Of a stretch of 64,000 bases of DNA, positions 33,947 through 42,934 are shown in pieces (positions within the stretch are counted from its first letter, which is position 1; each line of letters begins with the position of its first letter). Below the pieces are notes generated by a model, which saw only the letters and a program-made list of their open reading frames with translations, did no database searches and had not been told where the DNA came from. The position numbers and the translations under genes are program-made. The DNA is taken from contig NZ_LYPC01000011.1 of NCBI RefSeq assembly GCF_001700435.1, positions 124,001 to 188,000 of the forward strand, read 5' to 3'. The stretch is from Paenibacillus pectinilyticus. GTDB taxonomy: Bacteria; Bacillota; Bacilli; Paenibacillales; NBRC-103111.

Positions 33947-36265
33947 ATGAGAAAACATATAAATTTGAACGCCAATTGGAAATTTAGCAAGCAAGCTGAT
34001 TTTACTTCAATTGAAGCCACACACGATGATAGCCAATGGGAATCTGTGAACGTTCCACATACTTGGAATGCCATTGATGGGGCTAATGGGTTCGATTTTT
34101 ATAAAGGTGCCTGCTGGTACCGCAAATCATTCGCTGTCGATCCTTCGGCACAAGGGAATAACGTCTTTATCGAATTCGAAGGTTCTAACAGCATTACAGA
34201 TGTTTATGTAAACGGTCAGCATTTGGGTCAGCATCGCGGCGGTTACTCTACGTTCCGTTTTGATATGACGCATGTGATTACGTTTGATGGGTTGAACACG
34301 CTCAGTGTGAAAGTTGACAATACGGTTGTCGACGATGTGTATCCGCAAATGGCCGACTTTACGTTCTTCGGTGGGATTTACCGGAATGTGAATTTGATCA
34401 TCGCGAGTCCCGTTCATTTTGACCTGATGGATTATGGCTCTACAGGTGTTTATGTGATTCAAGAAGACATTAGCCATGAGCGGGCAGCTCTTACTATCAA
34501 ATCTAAACTAACGAATTCGGAAGCTGCTGATAAAAAGGTGCGACTTTGGGTCGACATCCAGGACGCCGCTGGCGGTCACGTGGCTTACGCTGCCAAAGAA
34601 GTGGTGCTAGCCGCTGGCGAAACACAGGACGTTGAAACACCTATTGTGATCAAGAACCCAACACTATGGAACGGCCGAAAGCATGCGTACCTGTATACAG
34701 CTAACGTCTCCTTGATCTCCTATAACGATACGATTGATGCATTGTCGATCCCATTCGGGGTGCGCTATTTCGAAGTTGATGCAGACAAAGGCTTCTTCTT
34801 GAACGGTGAACATCTCGCCTTGAACGGCGTTTCCCGTCACCAGGATCGGAAGGATATGGGTTGGGCGATTACACCTCGTGAGCATGAGGAAGATATGACT
34901 TTGATCAAAGAGGTTGGTGCAACGTCCATTCGCTTGGCGCATTACCAGCATGATCAATATTTCTACAATCTGTGCGATCAAGAGGGGATGGTCATTTGGG
35001 CAGAGATCCCGTTCATATCCGTCATGTCCAAAACGGAGCTGGAAGGCATCAATGCGAAGCAGCAGATGATTGAATTGATTCGTCAGAATTTTAACCATCC
35101 GTCCATTATGTTCTGGGGCATTCAGAATGAGATTCAAATCGGCGGCGACACGCCTGCACTTCGCAAGCTCGTTCGTGAGTTGAATGAGTTAACGAAGAAA
35201 GAAGATCCTACGCGGTTGACGACGATGGCGAATGTGATGTTCGTGGAAGATAACGATGACTATAACAGAGCCACCGATATTATCGGCTATAACAAATACT
35301 ACGGTTGGTATAACGGGAAAGCGGAAGATTTCGCGGAATGGATCGATGGTTTCCGCCGGACGAACCCTACTGCGAAGCTCGGGATCTCCGAATACGGTGC
35401 TGAAGGCATACTTCAGTACCACAGCAACGATCCGAAGGTCAAAGATTATACCGAAGAATACCACGCGCTATACCATGAAATTGTGTGGGATATTTTCGCC
35501 AAACGTCCTTTCCTCTGGGCTACGTATGTATGGAATATGTTCGATTTCGGCGCTAACATCCGCGATGAGGGCGGCGTGAAAGGTCGTAACAACAAGGGTT
35601 TAGTCACCTACGATCGCAAGATTAAGAAGGATGCTTTCTATATGTATAAAGCGAACTGGTCCGATGAGAAGTTCGTGCACATCACGAGCAAACGCTATAT
35701 CGACCGTGCGGACGACGTGATTACAGTGAAAGTGTACACCAACTGCGACAGCGTGACGCTTACTGTGAATGGCGCAACGTTAGCCGCACAAACGAGCGCG
35801 AATCGTATTTTCACTTTCGAGAACGTGGCCTTGCAAGCGGGGAACAATGAAATCTCCGCCGTGGCTCACCACGATGGCCGAACGTTCGAAGACACGGCTT
35901 TCTTCAACAAAGTGGCTGTTGCGAATCCGAGCTATGAAGCACCTGAAGAAAAAGGTGGCGTCGTGAAGAACTGGTTCCAAGTACCTGATCTTGGCGATGT
36001 TCACATCGAAGAGCTTGTCATCACCGATGACGTCTACTCCACGCGCTGCACGATGGGCGAGATGATGGACAATGACGCGGCACGCGCTGTGCTTGAGAAA
36101 TATCTCGGCAAATTCTCCGAACATCCGATGTTCGGCATGGCATCAGCGATGAAAATTGATATGCTGGCTTCGCTTGCGAGTGATATTTTCAACGAAACCT
36201 TGTTATATGCCCTGAATAAAGAGTTGACGAAGATTAGCAAATCATCCGAAGTCAGCTCACGTTAA
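33947..36265 (+). CDS. Glycoside hydrolase family 2 (beta-galactosidase/glucuronidase-like)
   Basis: A 772-residue cytoplasmic enzyme without signal peptide. Domains in order: GH2 sugar-binding jelly roll (1-165, with DVYVNGQHLGQHRGGYSTF), Ig-like domain (170-275), TIM barrel (280-590) and C-terminal beta domain (590-690). The acid/base Glu is in FWGIQNE and the nucleophile Glu in LGISEYGAEG; HYQHDQYFY is the barrel's conserved sugar-binding strand. A further ~75-residue helical tail (about 695-772: NDAARAVLEKYLGKFSEHP onward) is not part of the standard GH2 plan. The gene is followed by a GPH-type sugar symporter and divergent from an AraC regulator, with a cre site at its promoter. The exact glycoside is unknown. 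Confidence 0.9.
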   Translation: MRKHINLNANWKFSKQADFTSIEATHDDSQWESVNVPHTWNAIDGANGFDFYKGACWYRKSFAVDPSAQGNNVFIEFEGSNSITDVYVNGQHLGQHRGGYSTFRFDMTHVITFDGLNTLSVKVDNTVVDDVYPQMADFTFFGGIYRNVNLIIASPVHFDLMDYGSTGVYVIQEDISHERAALTIKSKLTNSEAADKKVRLWVDIQDAAGGHVAYAAKEVVLAAGETQDVETPIVIKNPTLWNGRKHAYLYTANVSLISYNDTIDALSIPFGVRYFEVDADKGFFLNGEHLALNGVSRHQDRKDMGWAITPREHEEDMTLIKEVGATSIRLAHYQHDQYFYNLCDQEGMVIWAEIPFISVMSKTELEGINAKQQMIELIRQNFNHPSIMFWGIQNEIQIGGDTPALRKLVRELNELTKKEDPTRLTTMANVMFVEDNDDYNRATDIIGYNKYYGWYNGKAEDFAEWIDGFRRTNPTAKLGISEYGAEGILQYHSNDPKVKDYTEEYHALYHEIVWDIFAKRPFLWATYVWNMFDFGANIRDEGGVKGRNNKGLVTYDRKIKKDAFYMYKANWSDEKFVHITSKRYIDRADDVITVKVYTNCDSVTLTVNGATLAAQTSANRIFTFENVALQAGNNEISAVAHHDGRTFEDTAFFNKVAVANPSYEAPEEKGGVVKNWFQVPDLGDVHIEELVITDDVYSTRCTMGEMMDNDAARAVLEKYLGKFSEHPMFGMASAMKIDMLASLASDIFNETLLYALNKELTKISKSSEVSSR

Positions 36266-36274
36266 ATCATAATC

Positions 36275-36311
36275 GTACAAGATGAGAGGCTTTTTGCCCC
36301 TTGTCTTGTAC
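36275..36311 (+). terminator. Hairpin between glycosidase and symporter genes
   Basis: GTACAAGA (36275-36282) and TCTTGTAC (36304-36311) enclose GAGGCTTTTTGCCCC. Without a T-run after the outer stem it is more likely a partial attenuator or RNA-processing hairpin than a full stop. Confidence 0.5.
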
Positions 36312-36372
36312 CTATCTTATCTATCACGCCATGCGAAGAAGCAATGGGAATATGGACTTGGAGGGATCACCT

Positions 36373-37782
36373 ATGAGCACAATGACGAATGTACACACCC
36401 AACAAATAGAAGTAACAGCTAGTGGAGCTAGAAAATTCGGTATGCGGGACAAAATCGGGTACTTGTTCGGAGATTTTGGAAACGATTTCTTTTTTATCCT
36501 GGTGAGTTCATTCCTGATGGTGTATTACACCGATATCTTTCATATCAGCGCAGCTACCGTCGGTATTCTTTTCCTAGTGGCTCGCATCTGGGATGCGGTT
36601 GCAGACGTAACATGGGGCAGATTTATCGATACGCGCAAAGCAAGTAAGCATGGTAAATTCAAGCCTTGGATTCTTAGAATGTCCTTCCCGCTTGTCGTGT
36701 CCGGCATCCTCATGTTCGTTCACATTCCAGGTATGTCGAATGGCTTCTACCTAGCTTATGCCTTCATTACGTACATTCTATGGGGAACCTTGTACAGTAC
36801 GGTCAATATTCCTTATGGCTCCATGGCTTCCTTCATTACGAGTGACCCGGTTGAGCGCACCAGCTTATCCACGTTTCGAACGATGGGCGGATTGTTCGCC
36901 AGCTTGATTATCAATGTGGTTGGGCCCCTTATTTTGTTCGTTAACAACAAAGCGAATTCGAATCACTTCATGCTGGGGGCGGTGCTTTTCGGCATCCTGT
37001 CGATTTCTTGTTACTTAGCTTGCTACAAATTATCTACAGAGCGTGTCAGCACACCTGCCTCACAAGAGAACTCTGCGAATTTAAAAGTTACTTTGAAAGC
37101 GCTAGTCAAAAACAAACCGTTACTTTCCATTCTTGCGATTTCGCTTATTTTCATGATGCTGAACATGCTGACAGGTGCGGTGAACGTATATTTGTTTAAA
37201 GATTACTTTGGAAGCGCATCCTCCTTAAGCATTGTGGGACTTGTCCAAGTGGTTATCATCCTTATTGCCATTCCAATGGCTAAACCTTTAGTCGCGAAAT
37301 TTGGTAAAAAAGAAGTTGCCGCCGCAGGCATGCTGCTTGCTGGCATCGTGAATCTGATCCTTGCCTTCCTTCCAGGCCTAACGGCGATGCAGTTCATTGG
37401 CATTTCCTCCGTCGCAACGTTCGGTTTCGCTTTCTTCAACCTCGTGGTGTGGGCATTTGTCACCGATGTCATTGACTACCACGAGCTCCTAACCGGCATG
37501 CGGGAGGATGGAACGGTCTACTCAGTCTATTCCTTCGCGCGCAAATTAGGGCAAGCCATCGCCGGCGGCATTGGCGGCTTCGCGATTGCCGCAGTCGGTT
37601 ACAACTCCCTGCTGCCGAAGCAAACGCAAGAAGCGCTGGATGGCATCTACCGACTCGTCACGCTGGTGCCAGGCATTGTGTTCCTCTTGATCTTCGTCAT
37701 GCTTGTTTTCATCTATCCGTTGAACAAGCAGCGCACATTGAAGCTTGCAACGGACTTGGCTGAAAAACGGAGTAATCTCTAG
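36373..37782 (+). CDS. GPH family (MelB-like) sugar:cation symporter
   Basis: The ATG at 36373 has GGAGGG seven bases upstream, giving 469 residues with 12 membrane segments. MRDKIGYLFGDFGNDFFF at the start of helix 1 is typical of the glycoside-pentoside-hexuronide family, as are DAVADVTWGRFIDTRKAS-like residues after helix 2 and DVIDYHELLTGMREDGTVYS between helices 10 and 11. These carriers take up oligosaccharides or glycosides with Na+ or H+. It lies 107 bp after the GH2 gene, and the two would import and hydrolyse the same glycoside under control of the divergent AraC regulator. Confidence 0.9.
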   Translation: MSTMTNVHTQQIEVTASGARKFGMRDKIGYLFGDFGNDFFFILVSSFLMVYYTDIFHISAATVGILFLVARIWDAVADVTWGRFIDTRKASKHGKFKPWILRMSFPLVVSGILMFVHIPGMSNGFYLAYAFITYILWGTLYSTVNIPYGSMASFITSDPVERTSLSTFRTMGGLFASLIINVVGPLILFVNNKANSNHFMLGAVLFGILSISCYLACYKLSTERVSTPASQENSANLKVTLKALVKNKPLLSILAISLIFMMLNMLTGAVNVYLFKDYFGSASSLSIVGLVQVVIILIAIPMAKPLVAKFGKKEVAAAGMLLAGIVNLILAFLPGLTAMQFIGISSVATFGFAFFNLVVWAFVTDVIDYHELLTGMREDGTVYSVYSFARKLGQAIAGGIGGFAIAAVGYNSLLPKQTQEALDGIYRLVTLVPGIVFLLIFVMLVFIYPLNKQRTLKLATDLAEKRSNL

Positions 37783-37793
37783 TCTACCTCAGC

Positions 37794-37841
37794 AAAACAC
37801 CCTTGTAAGAAGCACTTTCATTAAGTGCTTCCTACAAGGGT
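37794..37841. terminator. Convergent terminator (symporter / small membrane protein)
   Basis: ACCCTTGTA-A-GAAGCACTT and AAGTGCTTC-C-TACAAGGGT form an 18-bp stem with one mismatch. The minus strand continues GTGTTTTGC. Confidence 0.85.
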
Positions 37842-37874
37842 ATTTGCGCTTCTAAGCACGCTTTAATCCCGCTG

Positions 37875-37982
37875 CTATTCCTCATCTTCCCACTTACGCG
37901 AATAGGCTTTCTTCGTGATCCAAATCGTCAACCCAATCACAATCAGAATGGCAATGATACTTCCAATGATCGCTCCAACCAT
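37875..37982 (-). CDS. 35-residue single-pass membrane protein
   Basis: ATG at 37982 with GGGGGAAG eight bases upstream, stop TAG at 37877-37875. The peptide is MVGAIIGSIIAILIVIGLTI followed by WITKKAYSRKWEDEE: one membrane helix, then a positively and then negatively charged cytoplasmic tail. It sits between two transcription units with a shared terminator downstream. Small proteins of this type are common in Bacillales; no function can be assigned. Confidence 0.65.
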   Translation of the reverse strand: MVGAIIGSIIAILIVIGLTIWITKKAYSRKWEDEE

Positions 37983-38114
37983 TTTTCAGACTTCCCCCTT
38001 ATCTGCTCTTACTACCCATTGTAACAAATGTGATCTCTACGGACAGCGCTCACTTCGACAATTCAGCGTCAGAGGGCCAGGCGGCGACTCTCAGGTTGCC
38101 AGCTCCCCCATGCC

Positions 38115-38948
38115 CTAGAACAAATCCAACTGTCTCGGCGCAAGCCCCTCGTAATCCAAGCCCAGCATGCTCATCAATGTCTTCGCATTTCCAGCAGCAT
38201 GTCCACCCGAGTTGTTGTTGAAAATAACACACACCTCGCGCGTCTGCTCCTGCAAGCGGAGCAGTCTCAACTTCCACTCCAACAATTCCTGCGGATTGTA
38301 GTCGTACAAATACCGCACATCGCGCCAATTGGCTTCGTTGTTCTGCACCCATCCACTGACGTTGCGTCCGTGGAAGCGAACCATCGTCATGTCGGGATGT
38401 GTCGCCTCCAGAACGATCGGAACCGATCCAATACCTGCCTGCGGCTCGTCGCAGATGCTGTGCATCCAGCCCTCGCGCTTCATGAAGGCCAGCGTCTTAT
38501 CGCGCATGTCCTCCGTGAACCAGCTCTGGTGTCGGAACTCCAGCGCCAACGGCACATCGCCCATTCTCGCCTTCGCATCGCGAATAACATCCACATTCGC
38601 CTTGTTGCACGCGAACCAAGGCGGGTACTGAAACAGCACGGCCCTTAGCTTTCCTGCGTCCTGCACAGGCCGAATGGACTGCCGGAACGCTTCATACATT
38701 TGCCCCGTCCCGCCTGCAAAAGGGCTCTCCCCCCGCAGATGCCCCGTCATCCCTTGGTAGGCCTTAATGATAAATCCAAAGTTGGCCGGGGTTTCTTGGA
38801 CCCATTTTGCATAGTTGCGTTCGGGCTGAACCGCGTAGAACGAGGTATCCACCTCGACAATCGGGAAATGCGCCCCGTACATTGCCAGCTTCCCTTTGCT
38901 CCCGCCTAATTCATGGTCTCCCCAACCTGCCAAACCGATATGGATCAT
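38115..38948 (-). CDS. DUF72 family protein (YunF-like)
   Basis: The ATG at 38948 follows GGGGTG by six bases and gives 277 residues beginning MIHIGLAGWGDHELGG, the usual DUF72 start (B. subtilis YunF). Further family marks are VEVDTSFYAVQPER, FGFIIKAYQGMTGH, LALEFRHQSWF and VRFHGRNVSGW. The fold is a TIM barrel related to endonuclease IV-like enzymes; biochemical activity is unproven. It ends YEGLAPRQLDLF, the conserved C-terminal LDLF. Monocistronic. Confidence 0.9.
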   Translation of the reverse strand: MIHIGLAGWGDHELGGSKGKLAMYGAHFPIVEVDTSFYAVQPERNYAKWVQETPANFGFIIKAYQGMTGHLRGESPFAGGTGQMYEAFRQSIRPVQDAGKLRAVLFQYPPWFACNKANVDVIRDAKARMGDVPLALEFRHQSWFTEDMRDKTLAFMKREGWMHSICDEPQAGIGSVPIVLEATHPDMTMVRFHGRNVSGWVQNNEANWRDVRYLYDYNPQELLEWKLRLLRLQEQTREVCVIFNNNSGGHAAGNAKTLMSMLGLDYEGLAPRQLDLF

Positions 38949-39045
38949 GATCATCACCCCGTGCTTAATCGTTCCCTCTATTGTATCAAATGACTTTCTC
39001 TTTACAACTCCCAATAGAGTCGGTATAGTTGTGGGTATATAGGAT

Positions 39046-39108
39046 TGACCCGGAGGAGCCTGCCAACAGCGGGCTCTTTTTGTCTTTTTCAGGGGACTCC
39101 GGGGGTCA
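39046..39108 (+). promoter_or_regulatory. Structured leader with terminator upstream of SLC13 transporter
   Basis: GAGCC-T-GC and GC-G-GGCTC (39056-39076) form a hairpin followed by TTTTTGTCTTTTT, a full intrinsic terminator 85 bases before the GTG start. An outer stem TGACCCGGAG/CTCCGGGGGTCA (39046-39055, 39097-39108) encloses it. This looks like a cis-regulated leader; I cannot match it to a known riboswitch by eye. Confidence 0.6.
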
Positions 39109-39173
39109 TGTATCCAAGCATAACTCAGGGGAATTATGGAAAACCTGAAATAACGCTATAGGGGGCAAACATC

Positions 39174-40454
39174 GTGGGACTACAAGCCTATTGGGCTATC
39201 GGCATCTTTTTAGTTATTTATGCCATAATTATTTCAGAGAAGATTCACCGTACCATCATTGCGATGATCGGCGCGGTGCTTATGGTTGTTTTCGGCATCG
39301 TCAGTCAAGAAACCGCTCTGCATCACATCGATTTCAACACGCTGGGCCTGCTCATCGGGATGATGATTATGGTGGGCATTACAGCAGAAACGGGACTATT
39401 CAAGTACATCGCCGTGAAGGCGGCGAAACTTGCCAAAGGGCAGCCGCGAAGAATTCTGATCGCGCTCGTGATCATTACAGCGGTATGCTCGGCTTTTTTG
39501 GACAATGTGACGACGGTCCTTCTGATGGTCCCTGTCACGTTAAGTATTACGAGACAGCTTCGCGTAAATCCGTTTCCGTTTCTTTTTACACAAATCATCG
39601 CATCTAATGTGGGGGGGACTGCGACGCTGATCGGTGATCCGCCGAATATCATGATTGGCAGCGCGGTGAAAGAGCTCACCTTCATGGCGTTTATTACGAA
39701 CCTGACGCCAATCGTGATCATCATCATGCTGGCTTACATTCCTTTATTCCTTGTGCTTTTTGGAAAGCAAATCAAGTCCACACCTGAGCTGCAGCAAAGC
39801 ATTATGGAAATGGATGAGACGGCGATGCTGACGGATCGCAAGCTGCTTTGGAAGTGCCTAGCCGTGCTAGCCCTTACGATCATCGGTTTCTTCCTGCATC
39901 AGAGCTTGCATCTGGAATCGGCAACGGTTGCCTTGTGCGGCGCGTTCCTGCTTCTCCTCCTGACAGGGGAGCACATGCTGGAGCATGCTTTTGCCAGTAT
40001 CGAGTGGCCTACGATCTTCTTCTTTGTCGGGCTTTTCGTGCTCGTATCGGGACTTGTGGAAACTGGCGTCATTAACCAATTAGCGGAACAAGCGATCAAG
40101 CTCACGGGCGGGAATGAATTCGCGACTTCCATGCTGATCCTGTGGCTCAGTGCGATTGCGTCAGCCTTCCTCGACAATATCCCTTTCGTCGCAACCATGA
40201 TTCCGATGATTCAGGAGATGGGAACGATGGGCGTTAGCAACCTAGAGCCGCTATGGTGGAGTCTTGCTTTGGGCGCTTGTTTGGGCGGAAATGGTACGTT
40301 AATCGGGGCAAGTGCCAACCTTATCGTAGCTGGCCTAGCCGGCAAAGAAGGCTATCCGATCTCCTTTATCAAATATTTAAAATATGGCTTCCCGTTAATG
40401 CTCCTATCAATTGTGCTGTCCAGCTTGTACATTTACTTCCGGTATTTGATGTGA
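39174..40454 (+). CDS. SLC13 / ArsB-NhaD superfamily transporter
   Basis: A 426-residue membrane protein with about 12 helices; GTG start with AGGGGG at eight bases. It has the internal duplication of the ion-transporter superfamily: FLDNVTTVLLMVPVT in the first half mirrored by FLDNIPFVATMIPMI in the second, and ASNVGGTATLIGDPPNIMIG mirrored by GACLGGNGTLIGASANLIVAG. These hairpin motifs bind ion and substrate. Such proteins include Na+/H+ antiporters (NhaD), arsenite pumps (ArsB) and dicarboxylate carriers; no arsenic genes are nearby. The terminator-bearing leader and the CPA1 antiporter downstream favour a cation role, as an inference. Confidence 0.85.
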   Translation: MGLQAYWAIGIFLVIYAIIISEKIHRTIIAMIGAVLMVVFGIVSQETALHHIDFNTLGLLIGMMIMVGITAETGLFKYIAVKAAKLAKGQPRRILIALVIITAVCSAFLDNVTTVLLMVPVTLSITRQLRVNPFPFLFTQIIASNVGGTATLIGDPPNIMIGSAVKELTFMAFITNLTPIVIIIMLAYIPLFLVLFGKQIKSTPELQQSIMEMDETAMLTDRKLLWKCLAVLALTIIGFFLHQSLHLESATVALCGAFLLLLLTGEHMLEHAFASIEWPTIFFFVGLFVLVSGLVETGVINQLAEQAIKLTGGNEFATSMLILWLSAIASAFLDNIPFVATMIPMIQEMGTMGVSNLEPLWWSLALGACLGGNGTLIGASANLIVAGLAGKEGYPISFIKYLKYGFPLMLLSIVLSSLYIYFRYLM

Positions 40455-40473
40455 AAATGAGGAGGTGCCTGCG

Positions 40474-40752
40474 ATGCTAACGTATACATTTGATGTAAAA
40501 ACGCTTGAAATCAGCGAAATAGCGAACGGACAGGATGTGGAATTTCACATTTATGTTCATGGGGATGCAGCTATGGAGCAAAGGGTGAAAGACATCCAAC
40601 ACGATTTCGAACATAACCATGTGCTTATGGATGTGTTGTTCTATGCCTTTAAGAATCATCACTATCAGTTCATTGTTCGTAAGGATTACTACGAGGAATT
40701 TATTCTATCTCTTATGAAGCATCGATTATTAACCAGTGTTAGCTGGGTATAG
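40474..40752 (+). CDS. Small conserved-looking protein of unknown function
   Basis: The ATG at 40474 has GGAGGTG six bases upstream, giving 92 residues. No signal or membrane helix. The pattern (MLTYTFDVKTLEISEIANGQ, then HIYVHGDAAMEQRVKDIQ and HHYQFIVRKDYYEEFILSLM) suggests a small alpha/beta protein. It starts 20 bases after the SLC13 gene and ends 64 bases before the CPA1 antiporter gene, so it may belong to the same operon. I do not recognise a family. Confidence 0.7.
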   Translation: MLTYTFDVKTLEISEIANGQDVEFHIYVHGDAAMEQRVKDIQHDFEHNHVLMDVLFYAFKNHHYQFIVRKDYYEEFILSLMKHRLLTSVSWV

Positions 40753-40815
40753 AACTTTCGTCTCATCTGTGAACACCATGGGTACACTTAGACGGAAACA
40801 AGAGGAGGGACTAAC

Positions 40816-41997
40816 ATGATACACTACTGGCTCGTCCTGCTTGCCATCGCAGTGGCCATTGCGTATGTAGCTGATAAAACGAAGCAACCTTATCCCACCC
40901 TGCTCGTCATCGCTGGCTTGCTCATTGGGATTCTTCCCATCCCTGCCATGCATAAACTCAAAGATTACATTTCATCGGATCACGTGTTCCAAACAACGGT
41001 TATCCTGATTTTCTTGTCAGCCCTCATTGGGGATGCGGCGATTAAGCTGCACTTCCATGAGGTGAAAGAGAGCAAAAGGCCGATCCTGCTCCTCTCCTTG
41101 CTAGGGACACTGATTACCTTCCTACTCGTTGCCGTCATGTGCTCCCTGTTCTTAGGTCTGTCCTTACAAAAATCGCTCGTATTCGGCGCCCTGATGGCGG
41201 CCACCGATCCCGTTTCCGTGCTCAGTATCTTCAAATCGCTGGGGCTCAACTCGAAGCTCTCCACCATCGTTGAGGGTGAAAGTTTGGCTAACGACGGCGT
41301 CGCCGTCGTGCTATTCAAAATCGCGCTAGTCACTACGATGCTCAGCATGTCCAGTCTCATGGATGGCACACTTGAGTTCGCCAAGGTTGTGCTGGGCAGC
41401 ATGCTCATCGGGATTGTCGGTGGCTTCCTAGCTTCCAGAATCACCTCGCGCATTGATAACTACCTCGTGGAAATCGGCCTTTCGATTGTGTTGTTTTATG
41501 GCGTTTTCGAGGTCGCCGAGATGTTCCATCTATCCGGCGTGATTTCGGTCGTTTTTGCTGGGATACTGTTAGGCACCTATGGCAAAAACATCGGCATGTC
41601 CGACACCACACTGGAGAAAATGGACTCCTTCTGGGAGGTTATCGCCTTCATTGGCAATGCGCTTATTTTCCTTATGGTCGGCTTAGAAATATCGAACATC
41701 GATTTCACGGACAAATGGCAGATGATCGCCGGCAGCATTCTGATCGTCTTGGCTGCACGTTTCATCGCCGTGTATGCGAGTCTCTCCCTGGATCGCAGCA
41801 TGCCTCGTGCATGGAAGCCCATCATCGCTTGGGGCGGCCTCAAAGGCTCGCTGTCGATTGCACTCCTGCTAGGCGTGTCTCCCGCGTTCGAAGGGCGCGA
41901 TTTACTACTGGCGATGACCTTTAGCAATGTCGTGTTCTCGCTGTTAGTTCAAGGGACAACGTTGAGCCGGTTGGTTACACTTTTGAAGGTGAAATAG
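40816..41997 (+). CDS. CPA1 family Na+(K+)/H+ antiporter
   Basis: A 393-residue membrane protein with about 12 helices. Typical CPA1 motifs are ATDPVSVLSIFKSLG (helix 4), VEGESLANDGVAVVLF with the transport Asp (helix 5), FAGILLGTYGKNIGMS and the C-terminal AWGGLKGSLSIALLLG. It has no long cytoplasmic regulatory tail, unlike eukaryotic NHE or NhaK with NAD-binding domains. GAGGAGG ribosome site. It probably exchanges cytoplasmic Na+ or K+ for protons, consistent with the SLC13/NhaD-type gene upstream. Confidence 0.92.
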   Translation: MIHYWLVLLAIAVAIAYVADKTKQPYPTLLVIAGLLIGILPIPAMHKLKDYISSDHVFQTTVILIFLSALIGDAAIKLHFHEVKESKRPILLLSLLGTLITFLLVAVMCSLFLGLSLQKSLVFGALMAATDPVSVLSIFKSLGLNSKLSTIVEGESLANDGVAVVLFKIALVTTMLSMSSLMDGTLEFAKVVLGSMLIGIVGGFLASRITSRIDNYLVEIGLSIVLFYGVFEVAEMFHLSGVISVVFAGILLGTYGKNIGMSDTTLEKMDSFWEVIAFIGNALIFLMVGLEISNIDFTDKWQMIAGSILIVLAARFIAVYASLSLDRSMPRAWKPIIAWGGLKGSLSIALLLGVSPAFEGRDLLLAMTFSNVVFSLLVQGTTLSRLVTLLKVK

Positions 41998-42024
41998 TAG
42001 CTCTTGAGCTATCTTCTGTTGTAG

Positions 42025-42213
42025 TCCATTGGACAAATACAGTGGAATCGCCATTTTGCGGCCGATATTTCCTATTTGATTGGACATATCCAGTCACTTG
42101 CCCCAATTCAGGCTAATAAGTGACCCTTTTTAGAGGTTTCAATGGATTTGTCCAATGAAATTAATGTTTTTGCTGCGTAGAAGGCAATTTCATTGGATTA
42201 TTCCAATGGAGGT
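42025..42213. repeat. 51-62-51 palindrome element, family B (locus 1)
   Basis: Palindromes start at 42025, 42076, 42138 and 42189 (51, 62, 51 bp). The core is ATTGGA-N4-TCCAAT; unit 4 has perfect seven-base arms CATTGGA/TCCAATG. The spacer between units 2 and 3 can itself fold (GTCACTT/AAGTGAC). It follows the antiporter gene by 27 bases. Confidence 0.88.
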
Positions 42214-42388
42214 AGAATTTTCCCGACCCCACCCTCCCCCTGCGTTTCCTTATCCCAAATGACTTCACCTCATCAGCGAAAATGAACACCGCCCTGTAGG
42301 ATATCAGGAATAACTCTTTCTTCTACAGGACATCCTACTTTAGGTTGTACACATCTAACCGATACCGAAAATGTAGGAGGAGAACAAG

Positions 42389-42868
42389 ATGAAATATGGA
42401 TTATCGAAGCTGCTCGTAGCTTTCATGCTCTCACTTTCCCTAACAGGGCTGGGGGTGTCACAGGCCCACGCTGCTCAGCATGAAGAACAACCGCCGATGA
42501 GGGTAGTCCCCATGCTCGCCGAGCTAAAGCAGATATCCCCCAATCAGCTCCAAGTGACTTATGACCAACCTGTCGACTTGACCAAAGGTATGACACCTAC
42601 GAATTATTGGATTCAAGATATGATGAACGTGACACCCAAGGGCATTGCCACATTAGGGAAAAACGATACCGTCAATGCGACGAACTCGCTTACTATGGCT
42701 ACGGTCACGATCCAACCTGTCAGTGGTGCCAATCAGAGCTTTATTCTTACCTTGAAGCACAAAATTCCTAAAGGCAAAGCCTATAAGATGATTATCTGCT
42801 ATGTGACAAAACCAGGCGATCCGCCATTTAGCGGGGACAATGGCTCAGCTGCATTCGTAGGCAACTAG
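42389..42868 (+). CDS. Secreted Ig-like/SbsA-type small protein
   Basis: A 159-residue exported protein with a signal peptide (MKYGLSKLLVAFMLSLSLTG, cleavage near AHA-AQHE). The mature 130 residues begin with a proline-rich stretch and continue in a pattern of bacterial Ig-like/SbsA-type domains, where new function is described between strands LKQISPNQLQVTYDQPVDL and TNYWIQD...ATVTIQPVSG...FILTLKHKIPKGKAY. AGGAGGAG precedes the ATG. It is followed by a strong terminator. Role unknown, perhaps cell-surface. Confidence 0.75.
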   Translation: MKYGLSKLLVAFMLSLSLTGLGVSQAHAAQHEEQPPMRVVPMLAELKQISPNQLQVTYDQPVDLTKGMTPTNYWIQDMMNVTPKGIATLGKNDTVNATNSLTMATVTIQPVSGANQSFILTLKHKIPKGKAYKMIICYVTKPGDPPFSGDNGSAAFVGN

Positions 42869-42885
42869 ACTTGTCGACAGACAAA

Positions 42886-42922
42886 CAAACCCCAGCGCCA
42901 TCTAATTGGCACTGGGGTTTTT
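42886..42922. terminator. Convergent terminator
   Basis: CCCCAG-C-GCC (42890-42899) and GGC-A-CTGGGG (42908-42917) form a stem followed by TTTTTAC; A-rich DNA on the left makes it usable from the minus strand as well. Confidence 0.9.
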
Positions 42923-42934
42923 ACATGTAACAGC

